Below are positions 24,101 through 36,544 of a DNA stretch of 64,000 bases, piece by piece. Numbering within the stretch: position 1 is the first letter of the stretch; each line of letters starts with the position of its first letter. The notes under the pieces were generated by a model that had not been told where the DNA came from, searched no databases, and saw nothing but the letters and a program-made list of their open reading frames with translations. This DNA comes from Ptychodera flava (lineage: Eukaryota; Hemichordata; Enteropneusta; Ptychoderidae), in the NCBI RefSeq assembly GCF_041260155.1, contig NC_091946.1:33819620-33883619 (forward strand), given 5' to 3'. The position numbers and the translations under genes were made by a program.

Positions 24101-27100
24101 CATAGGATTCATACTTTCAGACTGCTTGTCTGGATCCATGGTTTCCCAAAGAGAATGTTCCCAAAATATGCTAACTTCATGTTTTCTCATTTTGTGACCC
24201 AGATGCTTGACGGACGGCCGATCACAGTAGGCTATGCCAGAAAGGAATCAAGAGATGGTGGTGGACAATATGGTGGTGGTGGTGGTGGTGGTGGAAGGTA
24301 AACTTTTAATCTTTCAACACACTGATATAGTTCAAAGAATACAGGGTTGTATTGATCGGATTCGAACTTGCAACATACAGCACCCAGTCACCTTGCGAAG
24401 ACATCACAATCAAAACCACTCTGCCAAATCGCCATCCTTAAAAAAGAATGGTGCAATTGTGGAGCTAAGTTGTCACTGTTTTTCTGACTGCTACCCCTCC
24501 ACACGCTGTAGAGTTGATGAAACACTGCACTCACATACTTGCTATCACACATCGCACACAAACTTTATCATAGCAAAAACATGAATTATCTAATACACGT
24601 ATTGAAGCTCCTGGATTCAATTGTTTGTAAAAACATCGGAAAGGAGAGAAATTCTTTCAGGTAACCATTAGAAACCAATGGTTATTTATTCATCTTAGCC
24701 ATACATACTCTGCGATGTTTGGTTACTTTTTGCAGTATTCTTGACCTGCACTCATACAAAGACTGATATTTTCATTGTCAGGACAAAGATGTAAATCTGA
24801 GACGTTGCTTTGCCATCAACATTTGCAAGTTCGGCATTCAACTGTTACATCTGTGTTTGCCCAATAACTTTTCTCACTGTCATAGAGACTCTACACATAC
24901 TTGATGAATTACTCCAAAGCATTTCTAAAATGCTGAAAGACCTCACAATTATACACATACTTAGGTGTCCAGTGTTCAGTCATTTTGGATCAAATGGACT
25001 TCGGATACTGAACTGAGTGACGTAACTGAACTGATTAACGTTATTTGGCTCACAGGCGTGGTCTCTTTATCGGATAATAATTGTTCAAGTTTGGAATGGG
25101 TTTGTCCCGTGACATTGCAGATATCCAGATAACATGTGTACTTCTGTATGGGGCATGCTCATAATACAGAAACACTGTATTTTGTTTTAGATGTACAAAA
25201 AATTTCTGTTTCATAATTCATTAAACTTGAAGGCGATCAGACGGAGACCCTTACAAGCTGTACATTGGTGGTCTTCATGAAGAAACAGATGAAGATATTC
25301 TGGAGAAAGAAGCAAGCAAATATGGAAAAGTTGAAGATGGTGAGAATTTTATGTCTTGTTCTAGTACACTTTACTTGCTTACAGGGACAAAGTCAGCCAT
25401 TTTTCATGAATTTTGTTTGGTGCAAGATACTACTTATTTTGTTTGACATGTTGAAAGATACTGAATAAATGGATGACCATGCATATATTCGACCCCGGTT
25501 TTAGACAAATTAAATGAAACCATGGCGAAAATGAATTAATGGTCATGACCATTAATTCATTTTCGCGATGGTTTCATGTATTGTGTCTAAAAGTGGGGTC
25601 GAATATATGCATGGTCAGCCATTCATTCAGTATCTTTCAACATGTCAAACAATATAGGTAGTATCTCGTATCAAACAAAATTCATGAAAAATGGCCACCT
25701 TTGTCCCTTTAAATCAAATTGAGGAGCAGCGGACGTGAATTTACTTGAAATTTCATTGAGAGAGTGGTTTAGGTTTCCAGCCTACTCTCTCACAGTATTC
25801 TGAAACTCACTTCAGCAGTACATATTTCTTACACAATTTTTAGATAAGCTAAGCACAGATATGTATGTATTTTCAAAATGTTGTCAACTCAATCATGAAT
25901 AAGAACTCATGTCGACAGAATGTCATTTGTCTGGAGAAAATCTTATCATGTTTGGTTCAATCTTAACCCTTTGAGTGCCAAAGTCAATTTTTGTCACTTT
26001 TATAAAATATAACCAAGACACTATTTTTTCAGGTCCAAACATTTTTTCAGATTTTTCCCAAAATTTTGACCCAAAACTAGAGTCTGTGTAAAGTGCTATC
26101 CATTTGGTCCAAAATTTTCAAAAGAATCACAGAAAAATTCATAAAACTTGGTAAAAATGTTGCACTAAAATTTTGGTCGGAAAGATTACAGCACTCAAAG
26201 GGTTAATCCGTTTTCAAACCAAGCAGCACGTGTAACGTGACTGTATGAATTTTATGAACATCAATATGAGATTTTGTGCCATTGTGTGAATTAGCCACTG
26301 CGCTATCAGAAATTCCTGGGGAGAACACTAGCATTCCTTCATAACATTGTTACTTTTTACAGACATAGGATGCTGGTAACTCTGCAACTCTGCATTTTAT
26401 CTTTATGTGCTCTTCTATTCCTTCTTGTTTTCCAAGTTTTGATATTAAGGTGTCCTGACCAAATCTGATCAAAATTTTCCCTATTTAGTTTTCCTTATCA
26501 AAGACAGAGTGTCGCAGCAGTCACGTGGGTTTGCATTTGTGAAATATGAAAGCTCAGAGGATGCCTCTATGGCCAAAGAAGCTTTGGATGGAAAGGTGAG
26601 AAGTGATTATATTCACATTCGCTTTGATTTGGTTTCAACTTCTAAGTTATCCAGAATTTATATACTTTCCTGACTTTCAGCTAAACAAAAATATATGCAT
26701 GCTCTGCCAACCTTGAGAAAAGTGTGAAATCTTGGAACAAAAAAATTGTTTTTTCTCAAAATATGACAAGCCATGCCCTTATGTTATGGTCCATTTCAGC
26801 TTTGATAACAGAAGGGTGGCCAATTTACATAATCCTTTATAATTTGAATATTCTTTCGTAGTGAAAATATATTTTTCTATAATATATGAATAGATAGAAT
26901 AAAAAAACGTGGTGATGCTCCCCTAATCCCTACAGAATGCACTTTTATCTCTCTGCTAATTGTGTTGCATTGATTCATCATGTACTAGACAGTGATAATT
27001 CATTCTGTAATAAATTGTTTCTGTACTTTGCGTAAACTTATTATTTCAACACCAGGATTTCGATGGTGGTACGTTAATTGTACAACATGCCAGAAAATCA

Positions 27101-27811
27101 CGTCCAGGAGGTGGCGGCAGAGGTGATTACGGCGGTGGCGACCGTTATGGAGGCAGAGACAACAGACGGGATGGGGGATATGGCGGCAGAAGTTATCGGG
27201 GGTGGCGGCGGAGGCGGCTATGGTGGAGGTTTTGGTGGCGGAAGCAGTTACGGCAGAGGCAGTGGCGGTTATGGGGGCGGAAGGTCAGGTGGCTACGGCG
27301 GTGGTGGCTCCAGAAGTTACGACAGAGACAGCCGAAGCTCTTATAGGTAAGACATCAGCCTGAAGGAATTGTGAATTCAGAGGAGAGAGAGAACTAGGCT
27401 TGAAAGAAACACTTTACCATTGCATCAGCTTGTTATTTCAAGGAAAACTAATGTTTTTTGCCCATAGCCTAGTATCATGTAATACACAGTGACAAGTAAT
27501 GCCCTTTATGACAGCAGAAATAAACAAAGCTTGTTCAGGGACCGCTAGGAGTGATGTTTTGGCTATAATTACATGGGTTCTCAAAAATTTGAATCATTTG
27601 AAGTTTTCCTATGAAGTTGAAGTGCTTTAGAACAGGATCACAGTTGCCCATATGGCCCACATAGTCTGTTTACGGCAAACTGGCAACGCTGAATGATGTA
27701 ACATTTAACTTGCAATGACTAGTGTTTTTGTGTGCACATCTGTGATATAGTCGCTTTAATTGGTTGCAAGGGATTCACACCTATTTTCTTTATTTATTCC
27801 TCAGGTATTAG
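21184..27811 (+). CDS. Tandem-RRM, glycine-rich RNA-binding protein (gene A)
   Basis: Coding exons: 21184-21286, 22055-22161, 24203-24297, 25233-25339, 26489-26595, 27056-27346 and 27805-27811. RRM1 (LYVGGL as RNP2, [10 protein letters not shown] as RNP1) spans exons 1-3. A glycine run links it to RRM2 ([16 protein letters not shown]) in exons 4-6. Exon 6 also carries a Gly/Arg/Tyr/Ser tail with RGG- and YGG-type repeats, and the last exon adds only the bases for a final tyrosine and a stop. About 271 aa are expected. Each RRM resembles the CIRBP/RBM3 and hnRNP A/B type, so an hnRNP-like role in nuclear mRNA processing or stability is inferred. The tail is split by a frame change at the G run near 27,200: upstream exon phase and downstream RGG repeats are in different frames. 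The start is the first ATG after the 3' splice site at 21,156. Confidence 0.88.
25383..25708. mobile_element. 326-bp palindromic foldback MITE in intron of gene A
   Basis: Ends AGGGACAAAG / CTTTGTCCCT. Arms of about 163 bp meet at the centre (AATGGTCATGACCATT) with practically no loop. It begins 44 bp after the exon 25,233-25,339. Non-coding. Confidence 0.9.
25963..26206 (-). mobile_element. TTAACCCTTTGAG-type MITE, copy 3
   Basis: Same family and same orientation as copy 1 at 10,013 (starting TTAACCCTTTGAGTGCCAAAG, ending GCACTCAAAGGGTTAA). Lies in the intron before the exon at 26,489. Confidence 0.88.
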
Positions 27812-27972
27812 ACTGCTAGATAAGAAGATCACGGAAAATCAAATCCCATGTCTGTGTGGTACATCTTTTCAACAGTCCGTGCACTATCATGTACAAGAAT
27901 TAGCTTTCTAGATTTTGGTAACATTTGTTAAAGAACGAAAAAAAATACAGTATAAGAAGTGTTGTTGTTACG

Positions 27973-27978
27973 AATAAA
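27973..27978 (+). terminator. Poly(A) signal of gene A (AATAAA)
   Basis: Canonical hexamer 160 bp after the stop codon at 27,811, giving a short 3' untranslated region. Confidence 0.6.
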
Positions 27979-30900
27979 TGAATACAACTTGAAGATCAGT
28001 GTCTATCATGAGAACAGGTCTGTTCAAATGTGTGTACAATAATTATATTTGTCTGTTTGCATTTCAAGTATTTTATCTTTATAGTGGTGTTATTTGAGTT
28101 GATGTGGTTTTGCCTACACAAGAATATCACTAACTGTGTACCTCGATTTCTCATGTCCGACATTTATTTTGTAGTGTCTCTTATACCAAGAAGCATGCAT
28201 AAACTGCATTTCCCACTGTGACATTCTTGTCTTTTTGTTACGATGGGCATGTCTCATCAGTTTTAATTTCTAAGGCCAAAAAAAAGATAGTTTTGCTTCT
28301 CATCCTGGGTCTTATGTTTATTCTGACATCTGACATGGTGATGGCGATAACTGAACTGCTGAGAACTGTACATTATGCCTGTGTGTATGTGATCCTACGA
28401 ATATGAAATGTTACATTTTCTGCAATGTATAACATTCTTTTCCTAAGTACAATGTTCTAAGTGAACATGAAAAAAAATACGATTAGTGTAGATCAGTAGG
28501 CGCAAGGATGAGAAGCAAAAGTTTTTTCACTCTTTGGCTTAAGTTTTGTCGCACTGTGTAATTGCGATGTGAACAAAGGACTTGTTTTTTTGTAACCCGG
28601 AACCCCCATGTACCATTGTAGCACTCAGTGTGCTAAGCTATCCAAGCAGCCACCGCATACAGTAGATTCATGTTGGTTTTGCCCACATTGGCTGTCGTAA
28701 TAAATGTCATATCAATAGCAGCAATTGTAATTTTGATGCGAAGGATTATTAAAAATGTACACATTTCTGCAAGTTATCCAGAATCTTTTTCTGACATTTT
28801 TCCAATCAGAAAGAGAGTACATTTGTTTCAAGTGACTTTTATGACACAGTTCAAATGACAAGAAAAGTACACCTGTTTTACAATCATGCAAGAGTCTTTT
28901 ATCCTCTAGACAGATTATGTGCGAAGTTGAAAAAGATTTTGTGAAATATTTATCATGAAAATATTTTTGAGGTTGTCCCAAAAAACAGCAAAGCTGCAAA
29001 GAAAATCAAATTTGTCTATTGCTGTATTAACTTAGGCAGTTCATGTTATTAATCTAAACAGGCCTCCCACGGTGTATTCATAAAGACTTATCTTCTTTTT
29101 ACAAAGCTCTGTTAAAATTGTCAATTATGACGAACGTCCTCATGGGAATACATTGCCACTCACATACATTAACTCAAAAACTATACTAACTCTTATGTAC
29201 TTTGCTTTGATATCCATACTTAGGTAAATCTGTAACAGTTACGACTGACAGAGAATGTCAGGGCATAATTGTTGTCTTTTTGTCATGAAAGCCAGGTGAA
29301 CATCCAAGAAAATTATCAATTGTTGCATTCAGTGAAGTTGCCCTAAAGTTATGACGTTTGACCAGTGTCCCACCTCAGTGTACACATTGTACATATAATC
29401 CATCATGATCTACAATGTACTAAATTATGGAAGCCAGTACAAGGCACCAAGGTCCTATCAGTCTCTGATGGTCTGTGAATTCAAAAGTATACACCATGGC
29501 TTGTTTAAAAAGTTATGATTTCTTAACCGCTGTGAAAGTTTTGTTGAGTCTCATTCAAGTAAACTTATGAGGAAAATTCATAAGGTTCTTGCATATGGCG
29601 CAAGTGAGGATTTCTGGACATACAGCATTTTGTACTGTTCACTGTAAACCTTCACAGTTGTCAGGGGTAGGAGTACAGATAGAGTACATGACCATTAGAG
29701 AAACCCATTAATTTTGAATCCAAAATTGTATCCCATTAATCTTCACAGCCGTCCATACTGTTGGAATATGTTATAAAGAATGTCAGCTGCCAATGCAAAG
29801 ACTAAAAAGAATATCCCGTATTTGTAAAATTTAGCAGAGTCCAGTGTATTGAAGAACATACTAGTAAAATTTGGAGCTGTTATTGATGTACTGGACATGT
29901 CAGAAATGACTTTAAAAGGTTGTGGTTTGTCCATCAAGGATATAAGGTTTATTTCAGCATACAAATGTTACCATTTTGTCAAGTCATGGGAAACCATTTT
30001 ACTTTTCTCCCTCTTACATTGTTACAAGTATTGATCTGAGATCAAGAAAAATGAAAGATCACTTTGAATTTGGATGTTTATGAAAGATGAAGCTGGTAAT
30101 TTGTGAAAAGCCAGCGACCCATTTGAATTATTATGTCGGACTTTAAAAACTTGAGAGTATGTCTGACATTATCTTGGTTTAGTAATGTAGTTTTCATAAT
30201 TCTATCATTTATTATGTTACCATATTAAAATACACTGTATTACAAATTGAACCTTTTTGTGTCTCATTTCAACAGGATGTAAAAATTACATGTCATTTGA
30301 GTGCTGGATGAAATAGTGTCAAGTCTATTTTTCTCCTCACATAAACAAGAATGTGATGATGAAATAACAGACAGTGATTTCGCCAAGAACAAAATTGACA
30401 GTTTGTAAAGTAAACTGACAACATGCACAGACTCTAGCTTGTGATAGTTCAATTCTCTAAATCCAACATATGTATATCAGTAGTTCCCTGAATGTTTGTC
30501 AGCTTCATGAACACAGTATTTTAACAGTTTGTACAGTAGACTACAGCATGTGACAATTCTCTAAATCAATATAGTTTCCTCAATGTTTTTCAGCACCATG
30601 AATATGGGTAAAAGGTTTAGAAATACAGTTAACGTGTTTGCAGATATACATGCAATACTGAGAAAACTTGTCATGATTAACAGGTATATCTTCAATACAA
30701 GGAAGACTACTGGAGGACAGGATTTTCTAGTGCATTTGGGATACAGAGGTAGTCTGCCAATGGATAGATAAGGTTTACTTGTGGGTATATTTTTGTTACT
30801 GAGGACAACCTGTAATGGTCATTGGAATCTCTGCGACATGTGCTGTCCTAACACCCTTTGTGATTATGAACAAACGTGATGCTATTAATTAGTGATTGTT

Positions 30901-33669
30901 CAGATTCTTCAATGTGTTCAAACAAGTATTTTGAATTTTGTAGTGTCCCACACAGTATATTATACACAGGCTATGGAAACAAGCGGATTAGATTTCAGTT
31001 TGAAAATCAAATAGTCCAGATTCCTCTGTTACTGGGCACATGTACATGCTGTAGCTCGGTACCAAGGTTAATTGATATCGGTTGAATCTATTTCACTGTT
31101 TGAAATGGCGGTGCAGATTATGGTGACATTTTCAAGAGATCAAGTGGAACCAGGGTACTGTAAAACACAAGTGAGAGCTTGAAGGAGTCTCTTTCAGAGC
31201 ATTTTGAGAAAATATGTAGAAAGAAACAAGTTACTTTTGTGAAGAACTAACAGAAATACTTGTAAGAAAAGAAGTTCGCTTGTGCATATGACCAGAGTTT
31301 ACAGCATCTTTTCTGAGCAATTTGTAGTGTTTTCAAATGAAGTCGAAACCGTCTTTTTATGGTTGGCAGTCAGTTCCTCATAGCATTTGAACTGAGTAAT
31401 TGAGGGTTCCTTTGTCTACAGGAGGCATTTTGGTGCATAACCTGCCGGGGGGGGGGGGGGCATAACGTTAATATGAGGACTACAGTTGCCAGTAGGTCAA
31501 GGCTGTTTTCACATCTGAATGTATAAACCATGTATCTATGCCAAACATTATCAGTCTCTGTTCTGCTGTTGAAACTTCAATTTTACACTTCAACATTTAT
31601 CTTGAAGTTGTATTCCCCAGTTATGATTCAACATTTCACCATTTTAAAGTTCTATTTTACGATTTAATATTGTGCATTCTCATTTCACAGCTCTAAATTC
31701 CATTTTACTATTTAACTTTTGTCCTAAATTTGTTCTTATAATGTTAAATTTTGAAATAGAATTTAGAAAAGTGAAATGTTGAATTGTAAAATGGAATGTA
31801 GAACAGCAAAGTTCAAGACGTGTAAAATTATGAAAAAAACGTGAAGGTATAAGCAGAACAGAAAACAGTAATTTTAGCATAGCTGTGACATATCATATGA
31901 ACAACCTTTGCAGGGGAACACCTTTGTTTACATTAACAACTGATAATATTATGTCCATGGTGTTTTGTACATTGATACCAATGACAATCAAATGAATGAT
32001 ATCCCAAGCTTGATTGTTAAATCAAAGTTGAGGCACAGACAAACTTTCTGATGTTCCAGAAGGGTTTTTTTCCTCCCTAAATATTTGCAAATTAGAGTGA
32101 TTTCAGTTTGTTTTCCTCGAAAAGTAGTGTCAGGTGTGCCAGGAAGCTCACAACAGTGTGACCACAATACACTGAGTTGCTGACCTCTTGAACTTTATAA
32201 TGCTGTAAAACCAAGTATTCAATGAATTCATTGTACGGGTACTTGAAATTTTGGAGTTTGTTTGATGGTATGTCAGTGACAGGAGGTCAGTCAGAGAACT
32301 CTTTTTGTCCCATATACAAATAAATACTATTGCAGCCAGTACACCCTCAAACATATGAATAACATTATTGTGAAAAACAATTTTGCCCAACTGTTGTCAT
32401 GAATGTAGTCTCTGGTAGAATAATAAATTTTTCACCACAGCAACTAAACATGATCAGAGGCCTGGAATGGTAGGGTGCCAGGCCCATTGCACACCAATGG
32501 AGAGTACAAATACACCTTATAAAATGTCGAAGTATATGGCTCTCTGATGAATAAGCTCTGTCAAGTATTAGCGCAGACACATACACATGGCATATGTCCA
32601 TATTACTGTGCTGCTTTAGTCAGCATCCATTATTTTGAATATTCCAACATGGCATTCTCAACAATGAGCCCTGTACTGAGGTCTCAATTTGTGTAGAACA
32701 GTACGCTTAATTCTCATTAGTAATTAAAAAAATAAATTGGTATTCCATGGTCAATATCCTTCTTTTTTAATGTCTTGTGATTACTTTTTACATAGTGTAT
32801 TACATTAATGTATTACCTAATTGTGGAAAAACAGCTTTACCCAATCATAATCTCTATGAATGTACTAGCATGAAACAATACATATTACACCATGGCAACA
32901 AAATATGATTTGTATAAAAGCTCTGGAAAGTAGGATACCATGCCCTCACCACACAAAGAAAGAGTACAAAGCTGGGTACGTCTCTCTCATGAACTGGCTC
33001 TCACATCACATCTTATACATGACATACATCCATATGACTGCACTGTGTTGATTAGCACACCATTCCTTCCTTGGGTAACCTCATGTCTACATACAAAAGT
33101 GAAAATTGTAATTCTCGGGTAGTGATTGTGAATAATATTTAGATATTCCAAAATTACATTCTTTACATATGCAAAATTATTCAAGTAGTATTCATTCAAC
33201 AGCATTTCATTTTTCTAATCTGCAAAAGGCACTGAATATTATGAGGCACCAAATACTTTGTTTTCAGCAGCCTTATGTTATGATGTCAACATTGCTGTCC
33301 CAGTTTTGACACAGAAAATATGTCTCAATTTTAGGTTTGAAGACTACGAGGGGTTGTGTAGCAAAAGTTGGTAGAAAGATTTGATTTGGTCTGTTTCAGT
33401 TTCTACCAAGTTATTGAGTATGATGATTCTGCAATTATTGAATTAACCATTATTTTCAATATTTCAACAATGCATTCCAGGCAATGACCTCTGTTCTGAG
33501 ATCTCTGTAGTTGAACAATACCCATAGTTCTTATTTTAACTCAAAAAAATGGCGTCAATGACAGTGATGCTCCTGCACAGTTTATAGCACTAGTGAAAAA
33601 ATGTGTGAAAATGGTTTATCACAATTTGAAGACATCTGACCAAGCTTGATTATCCCAAGACACTTGCAT

Positions 33670-34275
33670 GCAAGATTCCGAAGCTGTCAAATGACTAATG
33701 TGACGAATATGACTTTTTGACTGAAAATCACACAAAAAAAATCATAAAATATTACAAAGCAGATTTTGTCTCCACTTGCACACATCTCAACAAGGTCATC
33801 CTAAGGAACCAATATTCAAAGCTGTTGGATGATAGCTTTGAAAAATATGATTTTTTGATCAAAATCACAAAAATAACCCTAAAAATACTACGATGCAGAA
33901 TTCACCAGAATTTGCTCACATCTTAACTGTGTCTCCATAGGGACCATCATGTGCAATTTCAAAGCTGTTGGATGAGTAGTTTTGAAAAATATGACTTTTT
34001 TGACCAAAATTCACAAAAATAGCTGTAAGAATAAATTTTATAGCAATTTGAACAAACTGACACCAGGTCATCCCAAGTAGCATCTCACAGTCCCTCTATC
34101 CACTATAGAGGGACTGTGAGCATCTTTACCGAATTTCAAGGCTCATATACAAGAAGTTCTGAAGAAATTTGACCAAAATTGACAAACATATTCTTCTAAA
34201 TGGAGGTTCTTGATGGGAAGTTATGAAGGGGGTGATTTTTTCACCAAAAATGACAAAAATATTCTTATAAAATGC
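33670..34275 (+). repeat. Decaying ~141-bp tandem repeat array
   Basis: The phrase AAGCTGTTGGATGA...AAAATATGA...TTTTTGA-CAAAAT-CACAAAAATA recurs at about 33,679, 33,819 and 33,961, then in more diverged form near 34,137 and 34,208. Units are 140-142 bp at first and become irregular. Non-coding and clearly old. Confidence 0.7.
34084..34120. repeat. 37-bp near-palindrome, second copy
   Basis: Arms CTCACAGTCCCTCTAT and their complement around CCACT. Same arm sequence as the palindrome at 3889-3924, 30 kb away and in another genomic context. Confidence 0.8.
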
Positions 34276-36203
34276 TACATGTCCCCCATAAAATGATAAG
34301 GTTTGTGTCAAAGTACCTATGAACAAAATAGTCACCCTATCTGGCCAATGGTTCCAGAGTTACAGCATTTTTACTGATTTCGCCCTTTTTTTAAACCTAC
34401 GAACACGTTCACTTGAACAAATTCCAATCTCCACCATTGGGAGCATCTAAAGACCAATTATAGGTGCTTAGGTTTTCAAGTTTTTGACGTGAACAGACAT
34501 ATGTACTTACAGTATTACAGACGATAGACAATTTTTCTAGCATATACAAATACCTCCTAAATTGCCATATGTACATATGGCATATTGGAGCTGAAAATAA
34601 ATTGGTGTTCAACAAAGCGTTCTGGGACCGTGTTCTGTTGAAACACCATGAATATATTGCGCCCTATTTAGGCCTACACCTTGCAGTACCTCTATGCTGC
34701 AAGCAACCCGAAAAACTGTAACGTTGCATTGAATCCTGTATTTCGTGCTACAATTTCAGTCTTCAGGTTTTATATCAGAGAAATTGAAATTGAGATGTAT
34801 AACTATAACCAAGGAGACTTTGCTTTGTCCAAAAACGTGTCAAACCCGATGTAACAGCACACGGAAAGGTATTCAAAATGTACGGTTGCCTCACCTGCGA
34901 TAAAACTGATCACGTAAAGACGTATTTACTGTCAGGAGTCAAACGGACATGCGCTGCCCCCCCCCCCCCCCCCCACACACAAATCTGGCCGTTTTCATCA
35001 CGGATGTTCAAAATGTAAATCAAAGTGATAAGAGCCTCTTAGATACAATAGCTGTAGGCTAACTTCTGATATACATCTAGCAGCAAGAACAATATCATAG
35101 AATTTTGTATGCGCTAAAAGTGTCCTCGTATGTGCATTCTTTGCGATATTTTCGTAGTAATCTCATATTATTTTCTTATTTATCTTCTGCGATACAAATA
35201 TATATTTTCTCTCGAAATGTGAATTATAATCCAATGCACTTTGTAAAATGAGCAATTTTATTGTCTACAAATGAATTCTAGTAGAGACCATGAAGCTAAC
35301 ATTGAGCTAACAAAAGGTAGCTCCATGGTAGAACAAAGACTGCTTGCGAACGTTATCGATGGATATAGTATTGCAGTTGCCACAATAGACTTGGTACAAG
35401 TCTGTGAATAATTCTATATTTTGTGAATGTGATGCAGTAGATTTATCGTGATGTAGTGGAGTTTCCGCGAGATTGACAAATTTGTAAATAAAGTTATCTT
35501 TTGTGTGTGAACGCAATGTAGTAGAGGTACCTCGGTTTAGTGGAGTTATTGTGAGATTCCCCTAAGCCGATACAGACCACTGAGAAACATGGTCAATAAA
35601 AGAAATCTTTGAGGGTTTTTTCTTGTTTCTTTTTGAACAACATCCACAAACCAAAAATGAAAGGGCAGTGAACGCCAGCTTATATCCATGATTACCAGTA
35701 TATCTAGATTTGATTTGATTTTATTGGTGCCAGGCAACCTTTGTTTATTCATGGAGCTACCAAAAGTCTTTTGGTATAGCTCCATGGTTTATTGAAACAA
35801 ACCCCAGTGGAATTAACAGAGGGTAGGTCATTTGCGCCCAATTGACAGGTTCAAGGTGTGAAGGTTGAACACAAGATCATGCTAGTTGAATCACAGACAA
35901 AGAAAAAAACATCCTTTGTCTGTCTTCAAATATACATCGTGCCTTAATTGACATCTTGCTAAGTACAAGCGTTCTCACTTCTTAGTGTAAGTCTATTAGG
36001 TCTGTTTGCGTGTGACTTTGCGATCTAGGGGTTGAAAAATAATATTGATGCAGTCTATGGCGGGAAAATTTGAAACCCTCGAAAATTTTATCCAATTGTT
36101 ACGTATTTGTTGCATCGTTTACTATCAATTCTGGAATGATTTATCTGAGCTGAATGCAAACACACGCATGCGCGTACGGATAGGCTCCCAAACGTCCTCC
36201 AAA

Positions 36204-36209
36204 TACGCT
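36204..36209. other. Target-site duplication, left (TACGCT)
   Basis: Six bases directly before the left terminus (AGTAGTAAGG). Identical to 53,236-53,241. A 6-bp duplication is the hallmark of Polinton/Maverick integration. Confidence 0.97.
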
Positions 36210-36380
36210 AGTAGTAAGGAATATTTGACCTCCAGGACAAAATAAGAATTTTACACCCATTTTATCATTATCTACATGAAGCGAAGGAAAATTTAACCAT
36301 CCATGTAACTAAAGTGTGACCCTGACCTATATACGAACTCACGCATGCGCAACAGGGGTTTGGCGCAGCCTGAACTAAGC

Positions 36381-36425
36381 GGGAAATTCCCTTCTGAGCA
36401 TGTTTATACATGTACGGGAAATTCC
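36381..36425. promoter_or_regulatory. Two kappa-B consensus decamers in left TIR
   Basis: GGGAAATTCC occurs twice, 35 bp apart, and fits the Rel/NF-kappaB consensus GGGRNWYYCC. The pair is repeated in the right TIR at 53,018-53,027 and 53,053-53,062. Function is inferred only from the motif. Confidence 0.5.
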
Positions 36426-36455
36426 GTGTGAGTCAACCGGGTCATCAAACTAGCC

Positions 36456-36465
36456 TATATAAAGG
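36456..36465 (+). promoter_or_regulatory. TATA box in left TIR, inward-facing
   Basis: TATATAAAGG in a GC-rich setting, mirrored in the right TIR (52,979-52,988 region on the other strand). It points into the element. The neighbouring gene at the left end reads toward the TIR, so a transcript from here would run antisense across that gene. Confidence 0.5.
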
Positions 36466-36544
36466 AGCCCCGTTGTCAGTCCGGCCGGCCGGTCGCGGAG
36501 TCTAGCTGATGTTGAACACGAAGTTCCTATCGGGGCGAACTTGT

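Larger units (their letters stand above)
27990..36203. other. Intergenic region left of the Polinton
   Basis: No exon chain, domain or RNA gene is supported. Visible structure: a G14 run near 31,447; diverged repeats around 32,460-32,720, 32,930-33,060 and 33,430-33,540 that share phrases such as AGAGTACAAA and AATATTCCAAC; the tandem array at 33,670-34,270; the palindrome at 34,084; a long C run near 34,958; and inverted TAGCTCCATGG motifs at 35,320-35,790. Confidence 0.5.
36210..36540 (+). repeat. Polinton left terminal inverted repeat (331 bp)
   Basis: Reverse complement of 52,902-53,235 with only a few differences, mostly one-base indels (for example in T runs near 36,258, and one base near 36,511). 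Contains two GGGAAATTCC decamers (36,381-36,390; 36,416-36,425), a TATATAAAGG box (36,456-36,465) and a CCGGCCGGCCGG palindrome (36,481-36,492). Confidence 0.97.

Noticed and set aside
34955..34980. Long C run (and G run near 31,447) as quadruplex-forming or functional sites
   Set aside because: Single homopolymers in unstructured intergenic DNA; length is also uncertain in the assembly.
36160..36175. GCATGCGC motif just outside the left TIR resembling one inside it
   Set aside because: A short CpG word of an NRF1 type; one chance copy outside the border does not extend the TIR, whose end is fixed by the target duplication.
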